The notes: generated by a model not told the origin, from the letters alone. 64,000 nt of DNA from Motilibacter deserti (GCF_011250635.1 NZ_JAANNP010000001.1:714933-778932), one strand, 5' to 3'; positions 26,063 to 33,708 are shown, numbered from the stretch's first letter. Translations and numbers: made by a program.

Positions 26063-27316
26063 ATGACGCAGCTCGTCGACGGCCCGCGCCGGGTGGGATC
26101 CACCTCCCGCCCGGCGCTGGGCCGCTGCATCTCGCTGTCCCCTGAGGAGTTCGCCGCGGACTACTGGGGCCGGTCGGCCCTGCTGACCCGCGCGGACCAG
26201 CTGTCCGGTGGCTTCGCCGACCTGCTCGACCTCGACGCCGTGGACGAGCTCGTCTCGCGGCGCGGGCTGCGCACCCCGTTCCTCCGCGTGGCCAAGGACG
26301 GCCAGGTCATCGACCCCAAGCGGTGGACCGGCGGCGGCGGCGCCGGCGCCGAGGTTGCCGACCAGGTCCAGGACGACGCGCTGACGGCGCTGTTCGCCGA
26401 CGGCGCCTCGCTCGTGCTGCAGGGGCTGCACCGCACCTGGCCGCCGGTCGTGGAGTTCGCCTCCGCGCTCGCGGCCGAGCTGGGGCACCCGGTGCAGGCC
26501 AACGCCTACATCACGCCACCGCAGTCGCGCGGGTTCGACCCGCACTACGACGTCCATGACGTGTTCGTGCTGCAGTTGTCGGGCGAGAAGCGCTGGCGCA
26601 TCCACCGCCCGGTGCTCGAGCACCCGCTGCGCAGCCAACCCTGGACCGACCGCAAGGCCGACGTCGCCGCGCAGGCGGAGGGCGAGCCGTACATCGACAC
26701 GGTCCTGCAGCCCGGTGACGCGCTCTACCTGCCGCGCGGCTGGCTCCACTCGGCCGAGGCGCTCGGCGACGTCTCGGCCCACCTCACGATCGGGATCCAC
26801 ACGGTCACGAGGTACGCCCTGGTCGAGGCCCTCACGGGACTGGCCGCCCGCTCCCCGGAGCTGCGCAGCTCGCTGCCGCTCGGCGTCGACGTGGCCGACC
26901 CCGAGCAGCTGCGCGAGGACCTCGCCGCGACGCTCGACGCCCTCGCCGCGGCCGTGCGCTCCGTCCCGGCCGAGGACGTCGCCGCCCGGCTGCGCCGGAA
27001 GGTGTGGCCGCAGACCCGGCCCGCGCCGGTCTCCCCGCTGCGGCAGGCGGCCGCGGCCCGCGCCGTCACGGCGGACACGGTCGTACGCCTGCGGCCCGCG
27101 CTGCACGCCCGGGTCGTGGATGCGGCCTCACCCGACGACGTGACGCTGCAGCTCTCGGGCCGCCAGCTGACGCTGCCGGGCACGGCCCGTCCCGCCCTCG
27201 AGGCCCTGCTCGCCGGCGAGCCGCTCGCCACCGGTTCGCTGCCCGGTCTCGACGCCGAGGAGGCCGTGGTGCTCGTCGCCCGGCTCCTCAGGGAAGCCGT
27301 CGTCGTCCCCTGCTGA
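26063..27316 (+). CDS. JmjC/ROX-type 2-oxoglutarate-dependent protein hydroxylase
   Basis: This 417-residue protein resembles the ribosomal-oxygenase family (YcfD/ROXA, NO66, MINA53). The Fe(II) triad is visible: His161 and Asp163 in DPHYDVHDVFV and the distal His229 in LPRGWLHSAEA, 66 residues apart as in NO66. QLSGEKRWRIHRP supplies the conserved strand and 2-oxoglutarate contacts. The C-terminal 85 residues (VVRLRPALHARVV and following) match the winged-helix-like end of ROX enzymes. Known members hydroxylate Arg or His of ribosomal proteins. Here the immediate upstream His-containing repeat peptide is a plausible alternative substrate. The ATG at 26063 lacks a strong ribosome site, which fits translational coupling. 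Confidence 0.87.
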   Translation: MTQLVDGPRRVGSTSRPALGRCISLSPEEFAADYWGRSALLTRADQLSGGFADLLDLDAVDELVSRRGLRTPFLRVAKDGQVIDPKRWTGGGGAGAEVADQVQDDALTALFADGASLVLQGLHRTWPPVVEFASALAAELGHPVQANAYITPPQSRGFDPHYDVHDVFVLQLSGEKRWRIHRPVLEHPLRSQPWTDRKADVAAQAEGEPYIDTVLQPGDALYLPRGWLHSAEALGDVSAHLTIGIHTVTRYALVEALTGLAARSPELRSSLPLGVDVADPEQLREDLAATLDALAAAVRSVPAEDVAARLRRKVWPQTRPAPVSPLRQAAAARAVTADTVVRLRPALHARVVDAASPDDVTLQLSGRQLTLPGTARPALEALLAGEPLATGSLPGLDAEEAVVLVARLLREAVVVPC

Positions 27317-27323
27317 GGCGGCA

Positions 27324-27393
27324 CCACCCGTTCGGCCCGATTGCCTCGTGCACGCGCATCGAGGCGCTCAGCGAGGCGGAGCCGAACGGGTGG
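27324..27393. repeat. 13-bp perfect inverted repeat, 44-bp spacer
   Basis: CCACCCGTTCGGC at 27324-27336 is exactly complementary to GCCGAACGGGTGG at 27381-27393. It lies just after the oxygenase stop and about 100 bp before the small peptide gene at 27492. The spacer itself can fold (CCTCG and CGAGG segments). It could be a large transcription terminator, a structured leader for the small gene, or a protein-binding site. Confidence 0.7.
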
Positions 27394-27491
27394 CCCCGGG
27401 CCTTCGGTCCTGGTGTCGTGCCCCTCGGTCGAGGCAGGGTGACACCCGACCGGCTCATCAGCGGCAGACGATCACGACCGAGAGGTATTCC

Positions 27492-27671
27492 ATGGCAACG
27501 ACAACCACCGGAGCCGCGGCCACCTCCGCCTCCGACCTCTGCATGGGGCTCCTCGCGGCCGGAGTGCCGCTGTCCCTGATCTGCGACCTGACCGACCCGC
27601 ACATGGCGACGTCACGGGACATCCTCGAGACCGAGGGACGACCGGAGGTCGCTTGGTGGCAGGCGGTCTGA
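27492..27671 (+). CDS. 59-residue small protein, function unknown
   Basis: This small ORF has a clear AGAGG ribosome site 6 bases before ATG 27492. After a Thr/Ala-rich start, the central part LCMGLLAAGVPLSLICDLTDP is amphipathic to hydrophobic and bears two cysteines (Cys17, Cys31). The end has a Trp pair (AWWQAV). The coding look and ribosome site make it likely real, and short actinobacterial proteins of this shape exist. I cannot assign a function. It sits between the structured inverted repeat and tRNA-Lys and may belong with the oxygenase locus. Confidence 0.6.
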   Translation: MATTTTGAAATSASDLCMGLLAAGVPLSLICDLTDPHMATSRDILETEGRPEVAWWQAV

Positions 27672-27752
27672 CCGCTGGCGGCGCACGCGCCTCGCTGGAG
27701 AGCGGCACCCCTGCGGGTGTCCCCCTCTGGGGCTGGTAGTCTTACTGCCGTT

Positions 27753-27825
<73 letters not shown>

Positions 27826-27848
27826 CAATCGGTCACCAAGGTGGCCTC

Positions 27849-27884
27849 GATGCCCTGGCCGGCAGGAATGCCGGCCAGGGCATC
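27849..27884 (+). terminator. 16-bp perfect hairpin after tRNA-Lys
   Basis: GATGCCCTGGCCGGCA (27849-27864) pairs perfectly with 27869-27884 around a GGAA loop. A run of T is absent, as is usual in high-GC actinobacteria. It probably ends the tRNA transcript and may also serve the convergent TIM-barrel gene, whose stop is at 27905. Confidence 0.9.
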
Positions 27885-27904
27885 TGCGTCTTCCGGGTCC
27901 CGGG

Positions 27905-29173
27905 TCAGAGCTTGTTCTCGCGGTCCTCCGCTTCGGCGAGCCACGCGACGATCTGCTGGCTTGCCGCGACGATCAGGCTGCGGATCATGATGTCGTCCGC
28001 ATCGCCCCTGATCTGGTTGTTCGCCCGAGCGATCAGCTGCTCGAGATAGGCGGTTGCGCGGGTCTCGCTCCCGCTCTCCACGAGTACCGCCGCTCGGATC
28101 CGGCGATCCTCCAGGCTGGCCGCCACGCGCATGTTGAGCCTGCCCGCGCCCGCGAACGAGGCGATCATCTGGCCCAGCTCGTCCAGCCAGGTCAGCGTCC
28201 GGACCGCGTGCATGTTGTCGTAGGACCGGCGGGCGGCTCCGGCTGCGCCGCCGAGCGCCGCGGGCGTGTTCGGAGCGGTGTCCTGCTCCCACAGCGGATA
28301 GTGGTAGCTCCGTGCCCCCACCGCGTCGAAGAACGCCCGGAACGGGATATTGCCTTGGCCGAACTCGAGGATCTGCGAGCCCGTCCCGCCGGGGACGACG
28401 TTGCCGTCCTTGACGTGGAACAGCGCGAAACGCTGCGGCCGGGAGACCACGTAGTCCGGCGGGTTGAACCCGGGGAAGCGGGCCGCACCGACGTAGGCCC
28501 AATAGATGTCCATCTCGATCACCGCATTGGGGTGGGTGATGTTCTCGACCAGGACGTCGTACTTGCGGCGAGCCGGGTTGTCGGTGGTGAAGGCGAACTC
28601 GCCGTCGTGGTTGTGACCGTAGACCTTCAGGCCCATCGTCGCTGCCGCGGCGCCCGCGGTGTTGTACTGCTCGGCGATGCGCTGGATGTCCGAGACGGTG
28701 TTCGACGGGAGCATGCTCGGGAAGAGCGCGCCGCTGCCGACGTGCGTCATGCCCAGGGTGCGGGCGTTCTCGAACTCCTGCATCTGAGCGGCGGCGCCGT
28801 TGAGGCCGAGCACGGCGTTGAGGTTCTGATGGGCGCCGACGGCCCGCAGGCCGTTCGCGTCGAGCAGCCCCCGCAGGCCGGCGATCGTCAGCCCGGGCGA
28901 CGCGGGCGAGGTGTAGCCGGCGAACTCCACGTCCTTGAAGCCGATGTCCGCCAACTCCTGGAACACCGCTTGGAAGCCCAACGAGGAGACGAGGTTGCGG
29001 ATGCTGAACATCTGCAGACCCAGGTTGGGATAGGGGGTGTCGGGCGCAGCCACGCCCATTGCGGCCGTAGCGGTGCCGGCCGTCGGCCCCAAAGCCGACG
29101 CCGTGGCGACGCCGAGGCCCGCCGCTGCCGCAGTGGCGAGAAATTGCCGTCGATTCAGGTCTGGCTTCGCCAT
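27905..29173 (-). CDS. TAT-exported sugar phosphate isomerase/epimerase-like TIM barrel with FIMAH domain
   Basis: This 422-residue protein begins with a twin-arginine signal (NRRQFLATAAAAGLG, residues about 8-22). The middle is an AP-endonuclease-2-like TIM barrel: LGLQMFSIRNL, FKDVEFAGYTSP, VGAHQNLN, YGHNHDGEF, VIEMDIYWAYVG and FALFHVKDG supply the usual Glu, His and Asp metal ligands. The last 65 residues (RIRAAVLVESG and following, AYLEQLIARANNQIRG, ASQQIVAWLAEA) look like a FIMAH domain found in exported carbohydrate-active proteins. ATG 29173 has GGGAGG 8 bases upstream. It probably acts on an extracellular sugar. Codon use looks a little less GC-extreme than its neighbours. Confidence 0.85.
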   Translation of the reverse strand: MAKPDLNRRQFLATAAAAGLGVATASALGPTAGTATAAMGVAAPDTPYPNLGLQMFSIRNLVSSLGFQAVFQELADIGFKDVEFAGYTSPASPGLTIAGLRGLLDANGLRAVGAHQNLNAVLGLNGAAAQMQEFENARTLGMTHVGSGALFPSMLPSNTVSDIQRIAEQYNTAGAAAATMGLKVYGHNHDGEFAFTTDNPARRKYDVLVENITHPNAVIEMDIYWAYVGAARFPGFNPPDYVVSRPQRFALFHVKDGNVVPGGTGSQILEFGQGNIPFRAFFDAVGARSYHYPLWEQDTAPNTPAALGGAAGAARRSYDNMHAVRTLTWLDELGQMIASFAGAGRLNMRVAASLEDRRIRAAVLVESGSETRATAYLEQLIARANNQIRGDADDIMIRSLIVAASQQIVAWLAEAEDRENKL

Positions 29174-29542
29174 CCGATGCCTCCCGGTGAGCGCTTGGCA
29201 CGATTCCTGACGGTGCGTGCACTGCGGTCCCAGCGCACGGCGACGGGAGCGGGTTCGACCCGACATGTGAAGCCAGCGAGCCGACGTGCTCCGAGGACGA
29301 CAGGTGGGCGTACGCCGAGGGAGCCGCCGTGTCCGGGGGCAAGAGCGAGTCCGGAGGCACGACGGAACGCCCGCGAACGCGAGCCGCGGTCGGATTGCGA
29401 GAGCGGGTCAGCGTGCGCGACACCTGCTTCGGTGAGCCGTAGTTAGCCACCGACAGCACGCCACGTCAAGATGGCAAGGAGCCGTTTCCTCGGGCGAGAC
29501 CCTCGAGGGGCCTGAGCACGACGTCCCTGACGACACCTACGG
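29174..29542. other. 369-bp gap without a recognisable gene
   Basis: The gap between the TIM-barrel gene and the GroES-like gene holds the TIM-barrel ribosome site at its left end. I saw no convincing ORF, tRNA or known riboswitch. A short CCTCG/CGAGG hairpin lies near 29489-29510. I found no repeat of the tRNA-Lys 3' end here, so no attachment site is supported. Confidence 0.5.
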
Positions 29543-29899
29543 TCAGAGGTAGAGCCCCGTCGCGCCCTCGCTGACCCGGGCGGCGGCGATGGCGGAGATG
29601 TCGCGCTCGCGGAGCATGACGTACGTCGAGCCGTGCAGCTCGACCTCGGGCTTCTCCTCGGCGTCGAAGAGCACCGAGTCGCCCGGCTCGATCATGCGGG
29701 CGTTGGGGCCGACGGCGACGACCTCGGCCCACACCAGGCGCCGGCCCATGGTGGCGGTGGCCGGGATGAGGATGCCGCCGGTGCTGCGGCGCTCGCCCTC
29801 GCCGGTGCCGACGCGCACGAGCACGCGGTCGTGCAGCAGCCGGACGGGGAGGCCGGGCGAGTCGGCCGGGCCGGGGACCTCGTTGGGCGGGACGCTCAC
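29543..29899 (-). CDS. GroES-like (Cpn10-fold) protein
   Basis: This 118-residue protein has the chaperonin-10 fold: LLHDRVLVRVGTGEGERRSTGGILIPATA is strand 1 plus the mobile loop, and VWAEVVAVGPNARMIEPGDSVLFDAEEKPEVELHGSTYVMLRERDISAI covers the remaining strands. Compared with the main GroES it has a longer N-terminus (about 18 extra residues) and C-terminus, and there is no groEL beside it. It could be a specialised co-chaperonin or a paralogue with another role. GTG 29899 has AGGAGGT upstream. Confidence 0.85.
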   Translation of the reverse strand: MSVPPNEVPGPADSPGLPVRLLHDRVLVRVGTGEGERRSTGGILIPATATMGRRLVWAEVVAVGPNARMIEPGDSVLFDAEEKPEVELHGSTYVMLRERDISAIAAARVSEGATGLYL

Positions 29900-29965
29900 G
29901 ACGGGGAAACCTACCTCCTGCGCGGGACGGGCATCGGTGCCCGTCCCCACGCAGGGACGGGGCGG

Positions 29966-30253
29966 CTAGTGCCGGCGGGCCCGGAGGACGACGAGGGCCA
30001 CGACGGCGACCACGACGCCGCCGACGACGGCGATCCGGTCGGTGCGCGGGCTGCCGTCGGGGTTGACGAACTGGGCCTTCGCCTTGGCCTTCGCGTCGGC
30101 AACGAGGTTGGCCGGCTTGACCCGGTCGCTGATCTCGTCGATCGTGCCGGCGAGGCGCTGGCGCGTGACCTCGATGTCGCGCTCGATCTGTGCGGGGCTG
30201 CGTGCCACCCCGTTGGGGGACGTCGACACGGCGGTGCCGGGCGCTTCGCTCAC
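29966..30253 (-). CDS. DUF3618 membrane protein
   Basis: This 95-residue protein has the DUF3618 core RSPAQIERDIEVTRQRLAGTIDEISDRVKPANL (about 18-50), which is helical, then one transmembrane helix near the C-terminus (IAVVGGVVVAVVALVVL). Such proteins are common in actinobacteria and are often near others that modify the envelope or stress response. The function is unknown. ATG 30253 has a good GGAGG. Confidence 0.88.
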   Translation of the reverse strand: MSEAPGTAVSTSPNGVARSPAQIERDIEVTRQRLAGTIDEISDRVKPANLVADAKAKAKAQFVNPDGSPRTDRIAVVGGVVVAVVALVVLRARRH

Positions 30254-30382
30254 AGTGCCTCCTGATCCGGTCCCGGCTCCGGAGTGCCGGTGCCGATCTG
30301 CTTGTGGCGCTGCCTACCCCGCTCGCGGAGCGGCCACGCGCCGGAGTCTAGGGCTCGCGCGGCGCGTTCTGGGAGGGGCGCG

Positions 30383-31132
30383 CTATCGGGCCGGGACCCG
30401 GGACGGGTCGAAGCCGTAGGGCAGCTCGAGCCGGTGGGCAGCCAGCAGGGCCTCGTCCGAGAGCAGCTCCCGAGTCGGCCCGTCGGCGACCACGACGCCG
30501 CCGTCGAGCAGGACCGAGCGCGGGCAGAGCTCGAGGGCGTACGGAAGGTCGTGGGTCACCAGCAGCAGGGTGGGGTCGAGCCCGCGCAGCACGGTGGAGA
30601 GCTCGCGCCGGCTGGCTGGGTCGAGGTTGCTCGTGGGCTCGTCGAGCACCAGGATGTCCGGCTCCATCGAGAGCACGGTGGCGACCGCGACGCGGCGCCG
30701 CTGGCCGAGGCTGAGGTGGTGCGGGGGCCGGTCGGCGAAGCCCTCCATGCCGACCTGCGCGAGCGCCCGGTCGACGGCCGCGTTCAGCGCGGGGCCGCGC
30801 AGCCCGAGGTTGGCCGGGCCGAAGGCGACGTCCTCGCGCACGGTGGGCAGGAAGAGCTGGTCGTCGGGGTCCTGGAACACGATCCCGACCCGGCGGCGCA
30901 CGTCGCGCACCGTGTCCTTGGCCAGCTGGACGCCGCCCACGCGGACCGTGCCGGCGCCGGGCGTGTGGATGCCGTTGAGGTGCAGGACGAGGGTCGTCTT
31001 GCCCGCGCCGTTCGGGCCGAGCAGCGCCACCCGCTCGCCGCGCTCGATGCGCAGGTCGACGCCGAAGAGCGCCTGGTGCCCGTCGGGGTACGCGTAGGCG
31101 AGGCCCTGCACCTCGAGCGCCGGGGCGGTCAT
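30383..31132 (-). CDS. cbiO: energy-coupling ATPase of a nickel/cobalt ECF importer (CbiO)
   Basis: This 249-residue ABC ATPase drives the Ni/Co transporter. Walker A is LLGPNGAGKTT, the Q-loop is FQDPDDQLF (typical of ECF ATPases), the signature is LSLGQRRRVAVA, Walker B is ILVLDEPTSNLD, and the switch His is in LLVTHDLP. ATG 31132 overlaps the CbiQ stop by 4 bp. It is the last gene of the cbiMNQO-type operon. Nickel rather than cobalt is favoured here by the lar nickel-enzyme cluster and the Nur-box-like site upstream. Confidence 0.93.
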   Translation of the reverse strand: MTAPALEVQGLAYAYPDGHQALFGVDLRIERGERVALLGPNGAGKTTLVLHLNGIHTPGAGTVRVGGVQLAKDTVRDVRRRVGIVFQDPDDQLFLPTVREDVAFGPANLGLRGPALNAAVDRALAQVGMEGFADRPPHHLSLGQRRRVAVATVLSMEPDILVLDEPTSNLDPASRRELSTVLRGLDPTLLLVTHDLPYALELCPRSVLLDGGVVVADGPTRELLSDEALLAAHRLELPYGFDPSRVPAR

Positions 31133-31896
31133 CGCCCGGCCCACGCGAGCGCCAGCGCGACGGACGCGAGCAGCGGCAGCAGGGCGGCGGTGGCCCAGGC
31201 CGACGCGGGGGTCGCGGACGAGTCGAGCCGTGGCATCGCCCCGTCGTAGCCGCGGCTGAGCATGGCCAGGTGCACGCGCTCGCCGCGCTCGTAGGAGCGG
31301 ATGAACAGGGCGCCCGCCGACTTGGCCACCACGGGAAGGTGGCCGAGGTGGCGGGGCGTGAAGCCGCGCGACTCGCGGGCGATGCGCATCCGCTCGGACT
31401 CCCCCGCGATCACGTCGGCGTAGCGCAGCATGAACGACGCGATCTGCACGATGGTGCGCGGCATCCCGAGCCGCTCGAGCCCGAGCAGCAGGTCCCGCTG
31501 GGACGTCGTGGCGGCGAGCAGGACCGAGGCGATCACACCGAGGGTGGCCTTGGCGAGGATCCCCCAGGCCGACCACAGCCCCGACTCCGACAGCCCGACC
31601 CCGAGCACGTCGACCCGCGGGCCGTGGGCGAGGAAGGGCAGCGCGAGCGCGAACAGCACGAACGGCACCTCGATGACGAGCCGTCGGGCCACGAAGCCGG
31701 CCGGCACCCGCGCCACCGCGGCGACGGCCGCGAGGAGCAGGGCGTACGCGGCGTACGGCCAGAAGGTCTCACGCGGCGTGCAGACCACCACGAGCACGAA
31801 CGCCAGGTGCGCGGCGATCTTGCACTGGGCGGGCAGCCGGTGCAGCGCGCTGTGCCCGGCGCGGTAGAGCCCGGCCGAGCCGTGGCCCGCGCTCAC
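31129..31896 (-). CDS. cbiQ: transmembrane coupling subunit CbiQ of the Ni/Co importer
   Basis: This 255-residue membrane protein is the ECF T component. It has about five hydrophobic helices and the two cytoplasmic coupling helices with Ala-Arg-Gly-type motifs (ESERMRIARESRGF and ERGERVHLAMLSRGYDG). It couples ATP hydrolysis by CbiO to the substrate-binding CbiM. GTG 31896 is preferred because it starts 7 bp after the stop of the PDGLE protein; an upstream ATG at 31959 would overlap that gene by 56 bp. Confidence 0.93.
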   Translation of the reverse strand: MSAGHGSAGLYRAGHSALHRLPAQCKIAAHLAFVLVVVCTPRETFWPYAAYALLLAAVAAVARVPAGFVARRLVIEVPFVLFALALPFLAHGPRVDVLGVGLSESGLWSAWGILAKATLGVIASVLLAATTSQRDLLLGLERLGMPRTIVQIASFMLRYADVIAGESERMRIARESRGFTPRHLGHLPVVAKSAGALFIRSYERGERVHLAMLSRGYDGAMPRLDSSATPASAWATAALLPLLASVALALAWAGR

Positions 31897-31903
31897 GGGC
31901 GCC

Positions 31904-32275
31904 TCAACGAGGGGGCGCCGCGCGGCGCCGGCGTGCGGTGGCGACGTAGGCCACGCCACCGGCCAGGGTGAAGGTGACGACCACGCCGATCACCCCGGCG
32001 AGCCCCCCGGACAGCCGCTCGGACTCGACACCCTCGACGCCGTAGTCGGCCAGCGGGGAGCCGGCGGTGGCCGAGTCCTTCTCGTGCTGGTCCAGGCCCT
32101 TGTCGATGGCGACCTTGTTCAGCCCGTCGGGCTCGCTGCTGGCGTAGTGGCTGACTCCGCCCGCGAGCACCAGGGCGACGAGCAGGCCGGCGAGCAGGAA
32201 GCCGGCGGTGCGCTTGGACCGGCCGGCAGGAGGGGCTTCCGGTCGGGGGTCGACGGTGTCGACGGGGGCGCTCAT
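31904..32275 (-). CDS. PDGLE-domain small subunit (CbiN/NikN-like)
   Basis: This 123-residue protein has two transmembrane helices (FLLAGLLVALVLAGGVSHYAS and GLAGVIGVVVTFTLAGGVAYVA) flanking an exported loop with the PDGLNKVA motif that defines PDGLE proteins. In ECF nickel/cobalt systems this subunit takes the place of CbiN/NikN and helps substrate loading. It overlaps the cbiM stop by 4 bp. The Pro-rich first 20 residues are cytoplasmic and not conserved. Confidence 0.9.
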   Translation of the reverse strand: MSAPVDTVDPRPEAPPAGRSKRTAGFLLAGLLVALVLAGGVSHYASSEPDGLNKVAIDKGLDQHEKDSATAGSPLADYGVEGVESERLSGGLAGVIGVVVTFTLAGGVAYVATARRRRAAPPR

Positions 32276-32967
32276 GCCGCGAGCGCCGTCTCGGGCGTGC
32301 GGATGTCGAGCGTGCGGCCGGCGAGGTGGCGTGCGCCGTGGACGAGGTCGGGCCGCGTCGCGAGCACGCTGGAGACGGTGAGCCCGGTGATGAGCGCCTC
32401 GCCGAGGCCGATGAGGACGTGCAGGCCGACCATCTGGGCCAGCACCGTCCCGGTCGAGATGTCCGCGGTGCCGCCCACGGCGTACAGGCCCGTGAAGACC
32501 ACCGCCGCAGCGGGCACCGAGAGCGCGGCGCCGAGCACCGACCCCACGACGACGGAGCCCCTGGTGCGCGGGAGGACGGCCCGGACCAGGGCGAAGACGC
32601 CCCAGCCGACGACCACCGTCACCAGCGACATGTTCACGACGTTCACGCCGAGCGCGCTCACGCCGCCGTCGGCGAAGAACAGCGCCTGCACGATCAGGAC
32701 GACGGAGACGCAGAGCACACCGGTCCACGGCCCGATGAGGACCGCGGCGAGGGTGCCGCCCAGCAGGTGGCCGCTCGTGCCCGCCGCGACGGGGAAGTTG
32801 AGCATCTGCACGGCGAAGATGAACGCGGCCACCAGCCCGGCCAGCGGGGCGCTGCGCTCGTCCAGCTCGCGACGCGAGCCACGCAGGCTGACGGCGACTC
32901 CGGCCGCCGCGACCGCCGCGCAGGCGAGGGACGTGGGCCCGTCGAGGTACCCGTCGGGAACGTGCAT
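32272..32967 (-). CDS. cbiM: substrate-binding S component CbiM of the Ni/Co importer
   Basis: This 231-residue membrane protein starts with MHVPDGYL, the invariant N-terminus whose Met1, His2 and a later His coordinate Ni2+ or Co2+. Later conserved pieces are QMLNFPVAAGTSGHLLGG (His of the metal site) and HVLIGLGEALITG. It is the first gene of the operon. The ATG at 32967 has AGGAGG 8 bases upstream and must be exact, because the metal site uses the free N-terminus. A Nur-like operator lies about 30-46 bp upstream. Confidence 0.95.
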   Translation of the reverse strand: MHVPDGYLDGPTSLACAAVAAAGVAVSLRGSRRELDERSAPLAGLVAAFIFAVQMLNFPVAAGTSGHLLGGTLAAVLIGPWTGVLCVSVVLIVQALFFADGGVSALGVNVVNMSLVTVVVGWGVFALVRAVLPRTRGSVVVGSVLGAALSVPAAAVVFTGLYAVGGTADISTGTVLAQMVGLHVLIGLGEALITGLTVSSVLATRPDLVHGARHLAGRTLDIRTPETALAA

Positions 32968-32996
32968 GCCCCCATCCTCCTGCCGATGCGAGCCAG

Positions 32997-33013
32997 ATGC
33001 AAACAGTTCGCAA
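32997..33013. promoter_or_regulatory. Nur-box-like nickel-responsive operator upstream of cbiM
   Basis: The sequence TGCAA (32998-33002), a 5-base spacer, then TCGCAA (33008-33013) matches the streptomycete Nur box TGCAA-N5-TTGCAA with one mismatch. Nur is a Fur-family repressor that shuts off nickel uptake when nickel is plentiful. It is placed 30 bp before the cbiM start codon, within the likely promoter. A 16-base match can arise by chance, so this is a prediction. Confidence 0.55.
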
Positions 33014-33087
33014 CTAGCCGCGGCGCCGACGGCCGGAGGACACCTCCTAGTCTTCCGTCGGACACCTGCGACACCCGTGGAGGGCAC

Positions 33088-33573
33088 GTGAGCGAGGACA
33101 GCGCGACCGGCCGGCGGCTCGAGCCCGGCGACGAGGCACCCGGCTTCGTCCTGCCGGACGCCGACGGCAACGAGGTCTCGCTCGCGGGCCTGCGCGGCCG
33201 TCGGGCGATCGTCTACTTCTACCCGGCCGCCGGCACCCCGGGCTGCACCAAGCAGGCCTGCGACTTCCGCGACTCGCTGGAGCCGCTGGCCGCGGCCGGC
33301 TACGCGGTCGTGGGCATCTCCCCGGACAAGCCGGCCAAGCTCGCGGCCTTCCGCGACGCCGAGGGCGTGTCCTTCCCTTTGCTCTCCGACGCCGACCGCT
33401 CGGTGATGACGGCGTGGGGCGCGTTCGGCACCAAGACGATGTACGGCAAGCAGGTGACCGGGGTGATCAGGTCCACGTTCGTCCTCGACGAGGAGGGCCG
33501 GGTCGAGCGCGCGATGTACAACGTGCGCGCCACGGGCCACGTCGCGAAGCTGCGCAAGGAGCTGGGGGTCTGA
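33088..33573 (+). CDS. bcp: BCP-type thioredoxin-dependent peroxiredoxin
   Basis: This 161-residue peroxidase reduces H2O2 and organic hydroperoxides. The peroxidatic Cys53 and resolving Cys58 stand in TPGCTKQACDFRD, the five-apart arrangement of the BCP/PrxQ class with an intramolecular disulfide. EAPGFVLPD and VVGISPD are typical strands, and FGTKTMYGKQVTGVIRSTFVLDEEG is the conserved C-terminal region. GTG 33088 follows GGAGGG at good distance. It is divergent from cbiM over 120 bp. Confidence 0.95.
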   Translation: MSEDSATGRRLEPGDEAPGFVLPDADGNEVSLAGLRGRRAIVYFYPAAGTPGCTKQACDFRDSLEPLAAAGYAVVGISPDKPAKLAAFRDAEGVSFPLLSDADRSVMTAWGAFGTKTMYGKQVTGVIRSTFVLDEEGRVERAMYNVRATGHVAKLRKELGV

Positions 33574-33621
33574 GCAGCGTCCGGCGATCGGATGCTCGCA
33601 ACGGCTAAGGTGGGCCACCGC

Positions 33622-33708
33622 GCGGGAGTGGCGGAGCTGGCAGACGCGCGGGATTTAGGTTCCCGTGCCCGAAAGGGCGCAGGGGTTCGAACCCCCTCTC
33701 CCGCACCA
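33622..33708 (+). tRNA. tRNA-Leu (anticodon TAG), CCA encoded
   Basis: This is an 87-base class II tRNA with acceptor GCGGGAG (33622-33628) pairing with CTCCCGC (33698-33704). The anticodon stem CGGGA/TCCCG surrounds loop TTTAGGT, giving anticodon TAG for CUA. A long variable arm (TGCCCGAAAGGGCGC) and T-arm GGGGTTCGAACCCC follow, and CCA is encoded at 33706-33708. Confidence 0.97.

Noticed and set aside
25786-26130. Arg/Pro-rich minus-strand ORF opposite the repeat peptide
   Set aside because: It mirrors the low-complexity GC repeats of the plus-strand gene, has no ribosome site and no domain.
32968-33087. Cobalamin or NiCo riboswitch upstream of cbiM
   Set aside because: The space between cbiM and bcp is only 120 bp and contains neither the B12 box nor the NiCo four-way junction.
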